Notes: generated by a model not told the origin, from the sequence alone. A DNA stretch of 53,544 nucleotides from Candidatus Gastranaerophilales bacterium (GCA_944323985.1 CALUUP010000011.1:1-53544), one strand, 5' to 3'; positions 1 through 10,427 are shown, numbered from the stretch's first letter. A program made the numbers and translations.

Positions 1-1551
<1,551 letters not shown>

Positions 1552-1571
1552 TTCATTAAAATCTAAAACAA

Positions 1572-1617
1572 AAATAAACCCTCTGAATTTTATAAAACTC
1601 AGAGGGTTTATTTTTAT
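1572..1617. terminator. Bidirectional intrinsic terminator after dnaK
   Basis: A 15-bp perfect inverted repeat (1572-1586 with 1599-1613, core AAACCCTCTGA) is followed by a T-run on the plus strand and preceded by an A-run. It can therefore end both dnaK and the convergent Hsp20-like gene. Confidence 0.9.
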
Positions 1618-2127
1618 CTATTCTTCATCTTGTTCAAATGGAATTGTTATAATATATTTATTATCCCTTTTTTCTTTTGTCATTTTATCAATATTAACAT
1701 CTTCATTTAAATAATATGATTGAGAAAAATTCATTATTTTTTCTTCATGCTTAGTAGATTTTTCCATCTCACCAAATACAGTAATCATTTTATTTTCATA
1801 TTTTACATTAACATTTTTCTCATCACCACCTAAAGGTTTTAAATCAACAATAACTTTGTATTCATTAGGTTCTTTAACTAAATTAACAAGCATTGGTGCC
1901 ATTTTAGGTTCAAATGGATTCTCCATCATTTTGTCTTCCATTTTACGAAAACTTCTTTCTTGTTTTTGAATCATTTTTTCCATTTTATTAATATGATATT
2001 CAGGACTTAACATTCTATTGATTGTTAAATTAATAGCTAAATAAAAAGCTAAAAATGCCCCAATAAAAGTAGCCAAAATAATACCCAAAGTCTTAAGCCA
2101 AGTATGTTGTTTCTCATTTTCTGTCAT
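1618..2127 (-). CDS. Membrane-anchored Hsp20-like (alpha-crystallin domain) protein
   Basis: 169 residues. Residues about 12-34 form a single hydrophobic membrane segment (LGIILATFIGAFLAFYLA). A charged helical stretch rich in Lys, Met and Glu (about 45-70) follows. The C-terminal part (about 80-165) has the beta-strand pattern of a small heat-shock protein, with NEYKVIVDLKPLGGDEKNVNVKYE early and DNKYIITIPF near the end. Small heat-shock proteins hold unfolding proteins for DnaK, and this gene is convergent with dnaK. A membrane anchor is unusual for the family. The start has a good SD (AAAGGAG). The fold call rests on pattern and context, not on a strict motif, so it is moderate. Confidence 0.65.
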   Translation of the reverse strand: MTENEKQHTWLKTLGIILATFIGAFLAFYLAINLTINRMLSPEYHINKMEKMIQKQERSFRKMEDKMMENPFEPKMAPMLVNLVKEPNEYKVIVDLKPLGGDEKNVNVKYENKMITVFGEMEKSTKHEEKIMNFSQSYYLNEDVNIDKMTKEKRDNKYIITIPFEQDEE

Positions 2128-2211
2128 AAAAAACTCCTTTCTCTATATTCAACTTTTTTACATCATTATAAACCATAAAACAATAACCATATCGGGTAAA
2201 TTTTTTTAATG

Positions 2212-2217
2212 TATAAT
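2212..2217 (+). promoter_or_regulatory. -10 box upstream of the M16 peptidase gene
   Basis: Perfect TATAAT 36 nt before the start codon, with an SD (GAAGAGG) between them. No convincing -35 is visible at the right spacing. Confidence 0.5.
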
Positions 2218-2253
2218 GAATTAAAGCATTATAAATTACGAAGAGGTTAACCT

Positions 2254-3579
2254 ATGAAAAAAACATTAATCAAATATCCTTTTTTAACAAAAGAAATAGA
2301 AATTTATGAACAAGAAAATGGTCATAAAATTGTATTAGCACATAAAGAAGGCGGAATGGTAAATGTATCATCCTGGGTAAAAACCGGCTCTATTAATGAA
2401 AATGATAAAAATAATGGTATTTCACACTTTTTAGAACATTTAATGTTCAAAGGTACACATAAACACAAAGCAGGTGAATTCGATAAAATACTTGAAGCCA
2501 AAGGTGCAATCGTAAACGCTGCAACTTGGAAAGATTATACTTTCTATTATGTAACCCTTCCCAAAGGAGAACATAACGAGAATTTTTATACCGCAATAGA
2601 TTTACATGCTGACATGATGACAGATCCAGTAATTCCTGATTATGAAATGGGAGCGCCATTTGATGTCAATGATAAAAATGTTACAGATAAACGAGAACGC
2701 CATGTAGTAATAGAAGAAATAAGAATGCGTAAAGATCAACCTTGGACTCAAGTTTATAACGCAACAAATAACGCTATGTATACGGCTCATCCATATAAAA
2801 GAGATGTAATCGGAACTCCTGAAATTATTTCACAAGTATCTCAAGAAGAAGTTATGAACTACTATAGAACATTCTATTCTCCAAAAAATGTTACAACAAT
2901 AATTGTCGGAGATTTTGATTCTGAAGACATTTTAAATCGTGTTGTAAAAGCCTTTAATTGGGGGAAACGACCAGAACCTCCAGAAAGAAATATCAAACCT
3001 GATGAACCTGTAAAAAATCAGGTATATATAGAAAATGAATCAAATATTAATTCTGCGTTTTTAATGTTCGGATTTTTAGGAGCTTTGGCTAAAGATTTAA
3101 GAAATACTATTGCCCTAGAAATGCTTGCAATAATTCTAGGCGAAGGTACAAGCTCCAGATTATATATTAATCTAGTACAAAACCAAGAAGAAAATATTTT
3201 CAACATGATTGATGCAGAAAGTTACTTATTTAGAGATGGAAGTAATTTCTTTGTCCAAGCAAACTTCAACCCTCAATATAAAACAAAGGCAATTGAACTT
3301 ATAAAAAATGAAATTGAAAAACTAAAAGAAAATATTGACGAAAAAGAATTAAATAAAGCTAAAAAGAAATTAAAATCTCGCTTTGCCTGCGAAGTAGAAA
3401 CGGTATCAGATATTGGAGAAACTATCGGATATTACATGACAGTATGTGATGATTTAACTCTTGCAGAAGAATATTTACCAATATGTGAATCAATTACAAC
3501 AGAAGATTTACAATCAGTTGCAAAAAAATACTTGGATTTAAATCATGCAGTAATTTCTGTATTGATGCCTAAAAAATAA
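2254..3579 (+). CDS. M16 family zinc peptidase (insulinase/processing-peptidase type)
   Basis: 441 residues. Zinc metallopeptidase of the M16B group, which cleaves short or unfolded peptides. The inverted zinc motif HFLEH is at residues 58-62 and the downstream glutamate pair lies in VVIEEIRMR (154-155). A short insertion (about residues 128-148, GAPFDVNDKNVTDKRE) precedes that glutamate. The C-terminal half carries the inactive-type repeat (about 240-430). There is no signal peptide, so it is probably cytoplasmic. It is monocistronic here, with an SD AAGAGG before ATG. Substrate unknown. Confidence 0.88.
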   Translation: MKKTLIKYPFLTKEIEIYEQENGHKIVLAHKEGGMVNVSSWVKTGSINENDKNNGISHFLEHLMFKGTHKHKAGEFDKILEAKGAIVNAATWKDYTFYYVTLPKGEHNENFYTAIDLHADMMTDPVIPDYEMGAPFDVNDKNVTDKRERHVVIEEIRMRKDQPWTQVYNATNNAMYTAHPYKRDVIGTPEIISQVSQEEVMNYYRTFYSPKNVTTIIVGDFDSEDILNRVVKAFNWGKRPEPPERNIKPDEPVKNQVYIENESNINSAFLMFGFLGALAKDLRNTIALEMLAIILGEGTSSRLYINLVQNQEENIFNMIDAESYLFRDGSNFFVQANFNPQYKTKAIELIKNEIEKLKENIDEKELNKAKKKLKSRFACEVETVSDIGETIGYYMTVCDDLTLAEEYLPICESITTEDLQSVAKKYLDLNHAVISVLMPKK

Positions 3580-3666
3580 ATTATAAAAATCCAAAACTTT
3601 TGCGATATCGAAAATAATCATTGCTTTCTCACCCATTAAAAATGTCATTACTTTTACCTAAAATTT

Positions 3667-4032
3667 TCAATATTTATCCCAAATGTCAGCTATATTTTCA
3701 CAAAAATAAACATAAATATCTTTATCTTGTTCTAATGGAAATACAATTATATTATTTCCTGTTTCTTCTTTTTGTATATTAGATTCAGCAATTTCATCTA
3801 ATAAAATGTTTTGACTATCTTCTAAAATTTCTTTTATTCTATTGGCAAAAGTATCAATATAAAATAAGTTATTTTCAATATATTTTAATTCATAAGCCCT
3901 AGTGTTATTTAATTGAGATTTGAAATATAAAATATCGTCCAAAATAGTCTGAAGTCTTTTTGCAATTACATAACTTTCATTTAAAGAATCTAAAAAATAT
4001 TTATATTCTGTTTTAAAATCTTCTTCTAACAA
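3667..4032 (-). CDS. Small hypothetical helical protein
   Basis: 121 residues, not recognised. It begins with TTG with no strong SD. The protein is mostly charged helix with many Glu, Lys, Asn and aromatic residues, and ends in a beta-like stretch (NNIIVFPLEQDKDIYVYF). No membrane segment or signal peptide is visible. It is divergent from the XRE regulator at 4099, with a near-perfect palindrome between them, which suggests the two are regulated together. A regulator-partner pair such as a toxin-antitoxin module is possible but nothing in the sequence proves it. Confidence 0.45.
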   Translation of the reverse strand: MLEEDFKTEYKYFLDSLNESYVIAKRLQTILDDILYFKSQLNNTRAYELKYIENNLFYIDTFANRIKEILEDSQNILLDEIAESNIQKEETGNNIIVFPLEQDKDIYVYFCENIADIWDKY

Positions 4033-4042
4033 ATATTAAACT

Positions 4043-4076
4043 TTCTATTATCACGTTCGCGAAAGCGATAATAGAA
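4043..4076. promoter_or_regulatory. Near-perfect 34-bp palindrome, candidate operator
   Basis: Arms TTCTATTATC (4043-4052) and GATAATAGAA (4067-4076) are perfect inverted repeats. The centre contains TTCGCGAA. It lies between the divergent hypothetical gene and the XRE gene, as an autoregulatory operator would. It has no T-run typical of a terminator. Confidence 0.55.
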
Positions 4077-4098
4077 TTTTACACTTAAAATTTAAAAT

Positions 4099-4374
4099 AT
4101 GCAAGATAAAAAAGAAATCGCCAAAAAGAAAAAAATTATTTTAACAGCTTTAGCAAAAACGATAAAAGAATTAAGAGGAAAGCAAAGTCAATTTAAATTT
4201 TGTAGCGAAAATGATATTCCTATAGATATCATAAGTAAAAGTGAAAGAGGCATGAAAGACCCTCAACTTACTACTATTTTTAAAATGGCAGAGGCTTTTT
4301 CTTTATCACCTGAAGAATTCGTCGCAAAAATTTCTTCTAAGCTTCCTGAAAATTTTTATTTAATAGAAAAATAA
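4099..4374 (+). CDS. XRE-family helix-turn-helix regulator
   Basis: 91 residues. A Lys-rich N-terminus is followed by a Cro/CI-type HTH (about residues 14-75) with the recognisable segment IDIISKSERGMKDPQLTTIFK and the closing helix MAEAFSLSPEEF. It is a DNA-binding protein of minimal size with no other domain. There is no SD; a TAAAAT box lies 7 nt before ATG, so the mRNA may be leaderless. The palindrome at 4043-4076 is its most likely binding site. Confidence 0.75.
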   Translation: MQDKKEIAKKKKIILTALAKTIKELRGKQSQFKFCSENDIPIDIISKSERGMKDPQLTTIFKMAEAFSLSPEEFVAKISSKLPENFYLIEK

Positions 4375-4385
4375 TATAAATTCTC

Positions 4386-5231
4386 TTACCCCTTAACAGC
4401 ACCGTCGTTTTCACCTGAGATAAAATACCTTTGCATAGCAAGGAAGAATATAATAATAGGAATTGTTGAAATAATAGAACCCGCAGCAATAAATCTCCAA
4501 TTAGAAGAAAACATACCTTGAAGATTATTTATCCCAACAGGAAGTGTATACATACTATCTTTTGTCAACATAATACTCGGCCAAAGGAATTCTCCCCAGG
4601 AGCCAATAAAAGTAAATACAGCAAGTACTGCTAAAGTTGGTTTTACCATAGGAAGCACAACTCTTATAAACATTTGCAAAACATTACACCCATCAACAAT
4701 AGCTGCTTCTTCAACTTCTTTTGGCACTTTTAAAAACGCTTGTCTCATAAGAAAAATTCCAAAAGCACTAACCGCAAACGGCATTACAAGTCCTATATAT
4801 CCCATAAAATTATTTACACTATCAATTAAATGCAATTTTAAAGTGATAATATAAACAGGCAACATTATAGCTTGAAAGGGAATCATGATAGTAGCAAGTA
4901 TTGAGAAAAATATAATCCTTTTACCCTTAAAATTCATTCTGGCAAGTGGATAAGCAGCAAGTGAAGACAAAATCAAATTCAAAACTACAGTAAGAGCTGC
5001 AACAATTACGCTATTCCAAAAATAACCCATAAAATTTACTCTATGCCAAACATCTATATAATTAGCAAAAGTAAAATCAGATGGAATAATTTGCGGAGGA
5101 TAAGCAAAAATATCCTCATTCAAACCTTTTAATGAAGTCGATGTCAACCATATAAAAGGAAAAATTGATAATAAAGAAACAAAAATTAAAACAGAATGAA
5201 TGCTTAATTTTGATAAAACTCTTTTTAACAT
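4386..5231 (-). CDS. Carbohydrate-type ABC transporter permease (MalG/UgpE-like)
   Basis: 281 residues from the ATG at 5231, chosen because AAGGGA lies about 10 nt upstream. An upstream in-frame ATG at 5273 would add 14 residues. Six hydrophobic segments are visible. The EAA loop that docks to the ATPase is clear: EVEEAAIVDGCNVLQMF followed by VVLPMVKPT. This family imports sugars or glycerol-3-phosphate as one half of a heterodimer. The partner permease, binding protein and ATPase are not in the window, so this is an isolated subunit gene. It is divergent from the symporter at 5394 and shares a repeat-rich control region with it. Confidence 0.88.
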   Translation of the reverse strand: MLKRVLSKLSIHSVLIFVSLLSIFPFIWLTSTSLKGLNEDIFAYPPQIIPSDFTFANYIDVWHRVNFMGYFWNSVIVAALTVVLNLILSSLAAYPLARMNFKGKRIIFFSILATIMIPFQAIMLPVYIITLKLHLIDSVNNFMGYIGLVMPFAVSAFGIFLMRQAFLKVPKEVEEAAIVDGCNVLQMFIRVVLPMVKPTLAVLAVFTFIGSWGEFLWPSIMLTKDSMYTLPVGINNLQGMFSSNWRFIAAGSIISTIPIIIFFLAMQRYFISGENDGAVKG

Positions 5232-5265
5232 CGCCCATCTTTCCCTTAATACTTTTACATAAAAG

Positions 5266-5302
5266 TGTAACATAAAATGTTACATTTAGGCTTAAATGTA
5301 AC
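5266..5302. promoter_or_regulatory. Operator-like array of TGTAACA palindromes
   Basis: Two overlapping perfect inverted repeats: TGTAACAT-AAA-ATGTTACA (5266-5284) and GTTACATTTA-GGCT-TAAATGTAAC (5279-5302). They share the central TGTTACA half-site. They sit between two divergent transporter genes and just upstream of the symporter promoter. The regulator is unknown. Confidence 0.6.
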
Positions 5303-5306
5303 GATT

Positions 5307-5337
5307 TTGAAATAACTTGACATGTTTTTGATACAAT
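5307..5337 (+). promoter_or_regulatory. Promoter of the symporter gene
   Basis: Extended -10 TGATACAAT (5329-5337) with a weak -35 TTGAAA at 5307-5312 (19-bp spacer). A transcript starting near 5344 would favour translation from the ATG at 5394 over that at 5343. Confidence 0.45.
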
Positions 5338-5393
5338 AAAAGATGCGAAAAATATTAGACACATTAGTCGAGAAATTGAGGAAGAAAAAGATT

Positions 5394-6896
5394 ATGAAGA
5401 GATTTTTAATTATGTTATTTACAATGCTAATGACTCTTAGTTCAGTACAAGCAATGAATGTTGACGCATTTATGGATAAACACATCGCCCCTGTATCTGA
5501 TGCAGTCGCGAGTCTAATCTTTTTCCCTATAAAAATATGCGGCTCAGAAGTCCCTTTGATAATATTTTGGGTATTAATAGCAGGAGTATTTTTTACAATA
5601 TACTTTAGAGGTATGGCTATTTGGGGATTTAAACACGCAATTGATACAGTTGCAAAACCTACTGAAGAACACCATCAAGGTTTTGGAGAAGTATCCTCTT
5701 TCCAAGCTTTAGCAACAGCTCTTTCAGGAACTATAGGAATCGGAAGTATTGCAGGGGTTGCTATTTCAATTTCAATTGGTGGACCTGGTGCTGCTTTTTG
5801 GATTTTCATTGGTGCTTTACTTGGAATGTCTATTAAATTTATGGAAGCGACTTTAGCAGTTAAGTATAGAAAATTCAATTTAGATGGTTCAGTTTCCGGC
5901 GGACCAATGCATTATATTGCACACGGACTTACTAGAAAAAAAATGCGTTGGTTAGGACAACCTTTATCTGTTTTATATGCAATACTTTGTATCGGTGGAG
6001 GTATCACTGGTGGAAATATGATTCAAATTAACCAAACTGCTCACCAAATGGTATTTATGACAGGTGGAGATCATAGTTTCTTACACGGACACACTTGGTT
6101 AATCGGACTTGTTGTTGCAATTTTAATTGGTATGGTTGTTGTTGGTGGTATTAAAAGTATAGCTAAGGTTACTACTATTTTAACTCCTACAATGTGTATT
6201 TTATACATCGTATCAGGGTTAATTGTTATTTTTGCAAATATTGTTAATATTCCGCACGCTATTATGTTAATTCTAAAAGAAGCATTCCATCCTACAGCTG
6301 TTTTAGGTGGAGTTTTTGGAACAATTATTATTGGCTTAAGACGTTCAGTTCAATCTAATGAAGCCGGTACAGGTGCAGCAGCTATTGTTTATGCGACTGC
6401 TCAAACTAAAGAACCTGTTTCACAAGGTTTTGTTGCTTTATTAGAAACATTTTTAACCGGAGTTCTTTGCTTATTTACTTCTTTTGCAATCGTATTTTCA
6501 GGCGCTTGCACTCACGCTGCCAAAGAAATTTCAGGAATCGAATTAGCTTCAAATGCGTTCCAATCAGTTATTCCATTCTTCCCAATTATTCTTTCAATAA
6601 TTGCGGTGATGTTTGCATTATCAACATTAATTTCTTGGGCATATTACGGACAAAAAGCTTGGACTTTCTTATTTGGTGAAGGAAAGAAAAGAGTTCTTGC
6701 GTTCAATTTGATTTATTGTCTTTTCATAATTATTGGTTCTGCTATGAATGTTAAATCTGTTATTGATATTACTGATGCAATGATGATAGCTTTATGTGTT
6801 CCAAATATTATTGTACTTTATGTTTTAGCTCCTGAAATTAAAAAGGATTTAAAAGCATATTTAGAAAAAAACAATATGAACTTTATGAGATTTTAA
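5394..6896 (+). CDS. Sodium:alanine/glycine symporter (AGCS family)
   Basis: 500 residues from the ATG at 5394, which has the SD GAGGAAG. An in-frame ATG at 5343 lacks one. Inner-membrane Na+-coupled importer of small neutral amino acids. Family blocks are clear: GFGEVSSFQALATALSGTIG, GPGAAFWIFIGALLGMSIKF, YRKFNLDGSVSGGPMHYI, RRSVQSNEAGTGAAAIVYAT and the late STLISWAYYGQKAW. An N-terminal leader-like stretch (MKRFLIMLFTMLMTLSSVQA) precedes the first family helix, which is longer than usual. Control probably runs through the TGTAACA palindromes upstream. It is convergent with nrdG across a terminator. Confidence 0.93.
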   Translation: MKRFLIMLFTMLMTLSSVQAMNVDAFMDKHIAPVSDAVASLIFFPIKICGSEVPLIIFWVLIAGVFFTIYFRGMAIWGFKHAIDTVAKPTEEHHQGFGEVSSFQALATALSGTIGIGSIAGVAISISIGGPGAAFWIFIGALLGMSIKFMEATLAVKYRKFNLDGSVSGGPMHYIAHGLTRKKMRWLGQPLSVLYAILCIGGGITGGNMIQINQTAHQMVFMTGGDHSFLHGHTWLIGLVVAILIGMVVVGGIKSIAKVTTILTPTMCILYIVSGLIVIFANIVNIPHAIMLILKEAFHPTAVLGGVFGTIIIGLRRSVQSNEAGTGAAAIVYATAQTKEPVSQGFVALLETFLTGVLCLFTSFAIVFSGACTHAAKEISGIELASNAFQSVIPFFPIILSIIAVMFALSTLISWAYYGQKAWTFLFGEGKKRVLAFNLIYCLFIIIGSAMNVKSVIDITDAMMIALCVPNIIVLYVLAPEIKKDLKAYLEKNNMNFMRF

Positions 6897-6920
6897 AAAA
6901 TAATAAAATATTCCATAAAA

Positions 6921-6955
6921 AAAACAACGATTTTTAGAATCGTTGTTTTTTTTAT
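6921..6955. terminator. Bidirectional intrinsic terminator
   Basis: Stem AAAACAACGATT (6921-6932) with AATCGTTGTTTT (6938-6949), loop TTTAG, followed by a T-run and preceded by an A-run. It serves the symporter gene and convergent nrdG. Confidence 0.92.
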
Positions 6956-6971
6956 ATTAAATAATAAAATT

Positions 6972-7463
6972 TTAAGTATTATGTAAAACAACTTCACTTT
7001 TTTCAAGTGAAGGTTTAACATCAATAACTCTTTGATTAGAACTACCTACCCAGTGAATTTTTGGATCTAAAAGTTCCTCTACAAACTTACCTTCTGCAAT
7101 AACATCAATATCGGCAATATCAGGTATATCACAAATTTCTTCCCATAAAAATCCTGTATATAACCAAATAGTTTTATTCGGTAATTCTTTTCTTATTTTT
7201 TTAATTAATCTAAAAACCTCATCTCTGTTAAACGGGTGTAGAGGATCTCCTCCAGAGAAAGTAATTCCTGCAACATGAGGCTTATCAAGAGCTTCAAAAA
7301 GTTCTTTTTCAGCTGCTTCGTCAAATAATAAACCACCTGTTACATCCCAAGTAATAGGATTTTGACATCCGTGACAATGGTGCGTACAGCCTGCTGTCCA
7401 TAATACAACTCTCAAACCATCACCATTTAACATGTCATCTTTTGTAATATTATGATAATTCAT
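6972..7463 (-). CDS. nrdG: Anaerobic ribonucleotide reductase activating protein
   Basis: 163 residues. Radical-SAM activase that installs the glycyl radical on the class III reductase NrdD. The N-terminus MNYHNITKDDMLNGDGLR and the cluster motif CTHHCHGC (CxxxCxxC) are diagnostic, as is GITFSGGDPLHP, which binds SAM. Length is normal for the family. The SD GCGAGG fits the start. nrdD is not adjacent, which is less common, and must be elsewhere. The gene points to anaerobic DNA precursor synthesis. Confidence 0.96.
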   Translation of the reverse strand: MNYHNITKDDMLNGDGLRVVLWTAGCTHHCHGCQNPITWDVTGGLLFDEAAEKELFEALDKPHVAGITFSGGDPLHPFNRDEVFRLIKKIRKELPNKTIWLYTGFLWEEICDIPDIADIDVIAEGKFVEELLDPKIHWVGSSNQRVIDVKPSLEKSEVVLHNT

Positions 7464-7534
7464 TTTTATTCCTCGCCTTTTTTATATCATATCACTTAAA
7501 TTTTACATATGCACATTATTTACAAAAGTAAACT

Positions 7535-9625
7535 TTAATATCCGCTATTTTCACCAATAGTATCAACAGCTTCGACCTTAATATCAGTAATAAGTTCTGA
7601 ATATGAAATAACAACAATTGTAGGAATATGTCTTTCAAGTAATTGATATAGCGGTAATCTGATACGAGGAGAACATAAAATAACCGGTTGTTGTCCTATA
7701 GATTGATGAGCTCTCATAAGTGTCATAGCAGTAGATTCAATTAAATCCTGAACCTGCATAGGGTTAAGAAGGAACATAGTTCCTAATTCAGTTCTCTGAC
7801 AACTATCATCAAGAGTTTTTTCCCATTCCGGAGAAAGAGTAAGAGCATATAAAACTTTATCTCTATCGACATTTGACAAACAAATTTGACGTCCTAATGC
7901 AGCTCTTAAACGTTCTGATAAAATATCAGGTTCTTTAGAAAATCTTGCATAATCACAAAGTCTTTCAAATACAAATATAATATCTTTTATAGAAACTTTT
8001 TCTCTAATTAAGTTAACAAATATTTTTCTCAAATCCGAAGTTGAAATAATAGCAGGCACAAGATCATTAACAAGTGTTGGATCTTGAGAACGAACAAGTT
8101 CCATAAGTTTAAGTACATCAGTTTTTGTCATAACTTCATCAACATGTTTACGTACACATTCTTGAAGGTGAGTAACAAGAACATCAGTCGCATCAACTGC
8201 AGTAACACTTTTCGCAGATCTTGCATCATCTTGAGAAATCCAATAAGCTTGAGTTTGATAAGTCGGATCAACTCCAACAATTGCATCTTCAGGAATAGAT
8301 TTTTTAACAGAATCCCATTGATCTGCAATTACCATGTATTTTCCAGGATATACAAAACCGGAAGCCACAACATTGTTACGAATAGAAATAACATATTCAT
8401 TAGCTTCTAAAGCGGATGAATCCATAATACGAATATTTGGTAAAATGTATCCTAATTCATCAGTAACTCTTTGACGAAGAGCCGCAATTTTAGCAAGTAA
8501 TTGACCTTCTTGATCCGGATCTGCAATAACAAGCAAACCCGCACCAACTTGCAAACTCAAAACATCAACCCCAAGTCTTTCATACATCTTATTAGGGTTA
8601 ACTAAATCTTGCATATTTTGACGTACGCTTTCTAATTGTCCTAATTGAGATTGAACATCCGCATTAACAAGTACTGAGAATCCTGCAACAGCAAGGATAA
8701 TTGTAAACATTAAAAATGGTAAAAACGGTAAACCTGTTATTGGACAAGTTATAGTAATTAATCCTAAAAATAATGCTGCAAAAAATAAAGAATACGGTTT
8801 AGATAAAATCTGAGAAGTCAAATCTCCACCTAATGAATTATTTCCTGCAGAAGCACGAGTCATCACAATACCTGCTGCTATTGACATTAAAAGAGAAGGA
8901 AGTTGTGATGCTAAGCCGTCACCAATGGTTAAGACCGTATATTTACTAACAGCGTCAGCTATTGGCATTTGGTTCATTAAACAACCAACGGCCAAACCTC
9001 CGACGATATTAATAATTACAATGATGATACCTGCCATAGTATCACCTTTTACGAATTTCATAGAACCGTCCATTGAACCGAATAAACTTGATTCTCTTTG
9101 AAGATCTTCACGACGCTTAACAGCTTCTTCAGGAGAAATTAAACCGGCGTTAAAATCGGCATCAATAGTCATTTGTTTACCGGGCATTGCATCTAATGCG
9201 AAACGTGCTGCTACTTCGGCAATACGTTCAGCACCTTTTGTAATTACCATAAATTGTACGACTGTGATAATTAAGAAAATTACACCGCCTACAATCATAT
9301 TTCCACCTGTTACGAATGTTCCGAATGCGTGAATAACTTCTCCTGCATCACCTTTTGCCAAAATAAGACGAGTTGATGCAATTGAAAGTACCAAGCGAAA
9401 CATTGTTCCAAGTAAAATAATTGATGGAAAAGCAGCTAATTCTAAAGGTTTTTGGACATATAAAGATATCATCAATAAAACAATACCTAAAGTAATATTT
9501 AAGCTTATAGAAAAATTAATAACCCAATTTGGCATCTCGATAATGAGGATTAAAATCAAAGTCATTACGAATAATGCTAAAAATATTTCACTTATAGGTT
9601 TATTTTGTTGTCCTTCTGCTGCCAT
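7535..9625 (-). CDS. flhA: Flagellar export apparatus protein FlhA
   Basis: 696 residues. Inner-membrane gate of the flagellar type III export system. The first half (to about 330) is hydrophobic with multiple membrane segments. The FHIPEP-family signature is visible as RFALDAMPGKQMTIDAD and FNAGLISPEEA. The C-terminal half is the cytoplasmic domain that docks chaperone-substrate complexes. It is the last gene of a minus-strand flagellar operon, 26 bp after fliH, in the place where fliI usually sits. The injectisome homologue SctV is unlikely because fliE and fliF precede it. SD AAAGGA before ATG. Confidence 0.95.
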   Translation of the reverse strand: MAAEGQQNKPISEIFLALFVMTLILILIIEMPNWVINFSISLNITLGIVLLMISLYVQKPLELAAFPSIILLGTMFRLVLSIASTRLILAKGDAGEVIHAFGTFVTGGNMIVGGVIFLIITVVQFMVITKGAERIAEVAARFALDAMPGKQMTIDADFNAGLISPEEAVKRREDLQRESSLFGSMDGSMKFVKGDTMAGIIIVIINIVGGLAVGCLMNQMPIADAVSKYTVLTIGDGLASQLPSLLMSIAAGIVMTRASAGNNSLGGDLTSQILSKPYSLFFAALFLGLITITCPITGLPFLPFLMFTIILAVAGFSVLVNADVQSQLGQLESVRQNMQDLVNPNKMYERLGVDVLSLQVGAGLLVIADPDQEGQLLAKIAALRQRVTDELGYILPNIRIMDSSALEANEYVISIRNNVVASGFVYPGKYMVIADQWDSVKKSIPEDAIVGVDPTYQTQAYWISQDDARSAKSVTAVDATDVLVTHLQECVRKHVDEVMTKTDVLKLMELVRSQDPTLVNDLVPAIISTSDLRKIFVNLIREKVSIKDIIFVFERLCDYARFSKEPDILSERLRAALGRQICLSNVDRDKVLYALTLSPEWEKTLDDSCQRTELGTMFLLNPMQVQDLIESTAMTLMRAHQSIGQQPVILCSPRIRLPLYQLLERHIPTIVVISYSELITDIKVEAVDTIGENSGY

Positions 9626-9651
9626 TAATTTCCTTTATTGTGAGAATTTTA

Positions 9652-10419
9652 TTAATTCCCTCCTACTTCTAAAGCTTTTCTTATTATTTCTAATTGAGTA
9701 TCAATCGAAGCATCTACGATACCGTTGTTTGTTTGAAAAATACATCCGCCTTCTTCTATCGAAGGATCTGCGATTATGTTTATTTTGGAATCAATTCCGT
9801 ATTGATAGGTTATATTCGGTATTGTATCCTTAATAAATTGTACTGCTTGTGGTTTTACACGAATATTGATTTTGGGTTCATTTTTTGAAATTGTTTTTAA
9901 TACATCGACAATTACATTTATAATTACCTGCGGATCACTCTCTACTTCTTTTTTAATAATTTTCTTTGCGATTTCAACACTAATTTCTAAAATATCAGGT
10001 GCTATATATTCATAAACATTTTTAGGAGCATTCATAAATACAGAAAATTCTTCTTTAAATTTTTCTATATCATCAGAAGCTTGCTCTAAGCCTTTTCTAT
10101 ATCCTTCATCAAAAGCAGATTTTTTAATATTTTCAGCTTCTTCCTGAGCTCTGGAAACAAGGTTTCTATCATCGATTCTTCTGTAACCACGTCTTCTTGA
10201 ACCTCTTCTACGTTCTTGACGTTGTGAAAAATCTATATTCTCTATATCAAATAAATCAACCTCAGGTTCCTTAAGTTCAGAAATATTTTCTTGTGGAGAT
10301 TCAATTTTTTCTTCTTGTAAATTACTATTTTCAACAGAAACTTGTTCAGGTATTACCTCCTGAACCTTTTTTTCTAATTTTTCCTCCCGTTTTTTTTGAC
10401 TATTCTTCTTTATAATCAT
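9652..10419 (-). CDS. fliH: Flagellar assembly protein FliH
   Basis: 255 residues. FliH is the stator-like regulator of the FliI export ATPase. The N-terminal third is acidic and low in complexity (many Glu, Gln, Ser). A basic patch (RRGSRRRGYRR, about 71-81) and a coiled-coil with FDEGYRKGLEQ follow. The C-terminal domain ends in IIADPSIEEGGCIFQTNNG and VDASIDTQLEIIRKAL, the family hallmark. It lies 8 bp after the FliG-like gene and has no clear SD. The cognate FliI is not encoded in this window. Confidence 0.9.
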   Translation of the reverse strand: MIIKKNSQKKREEKLEKKVQEVIPEQVSVENSNLQEEKIESPQENISELKEPEVDLFDIENIDFSQRQERRRGSRRRGYRRIDDRNLVSRAQEEAENIKKSAFDEGYRKGLEQASDDIEKFKEEFSVFMNAPKNVYEYIAPDILEISVEIAKKIIKKEVESDPQVIINVIVDVLKTISKNEPKINIRVKPQAVQFIKDTIPNITYQYGIDSKINIIADPSIEEGGCIFQTNNGIVDASIDTQLEIIRKALEVGGN

Positions 10420-10427
10420 ATTTTATA

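Noticed and set aside
5317..5337. TTGACA at 5317-5322 as the -35 of the symporter promoter
   Set aside because: Only 9 bp separate it from TACAAT, far too short for a sigma70 promoter.
7535..9625. FlhA homologue as an injectisome SctV
   Set aside because: fliE and fliF in the same operon are flagellar.
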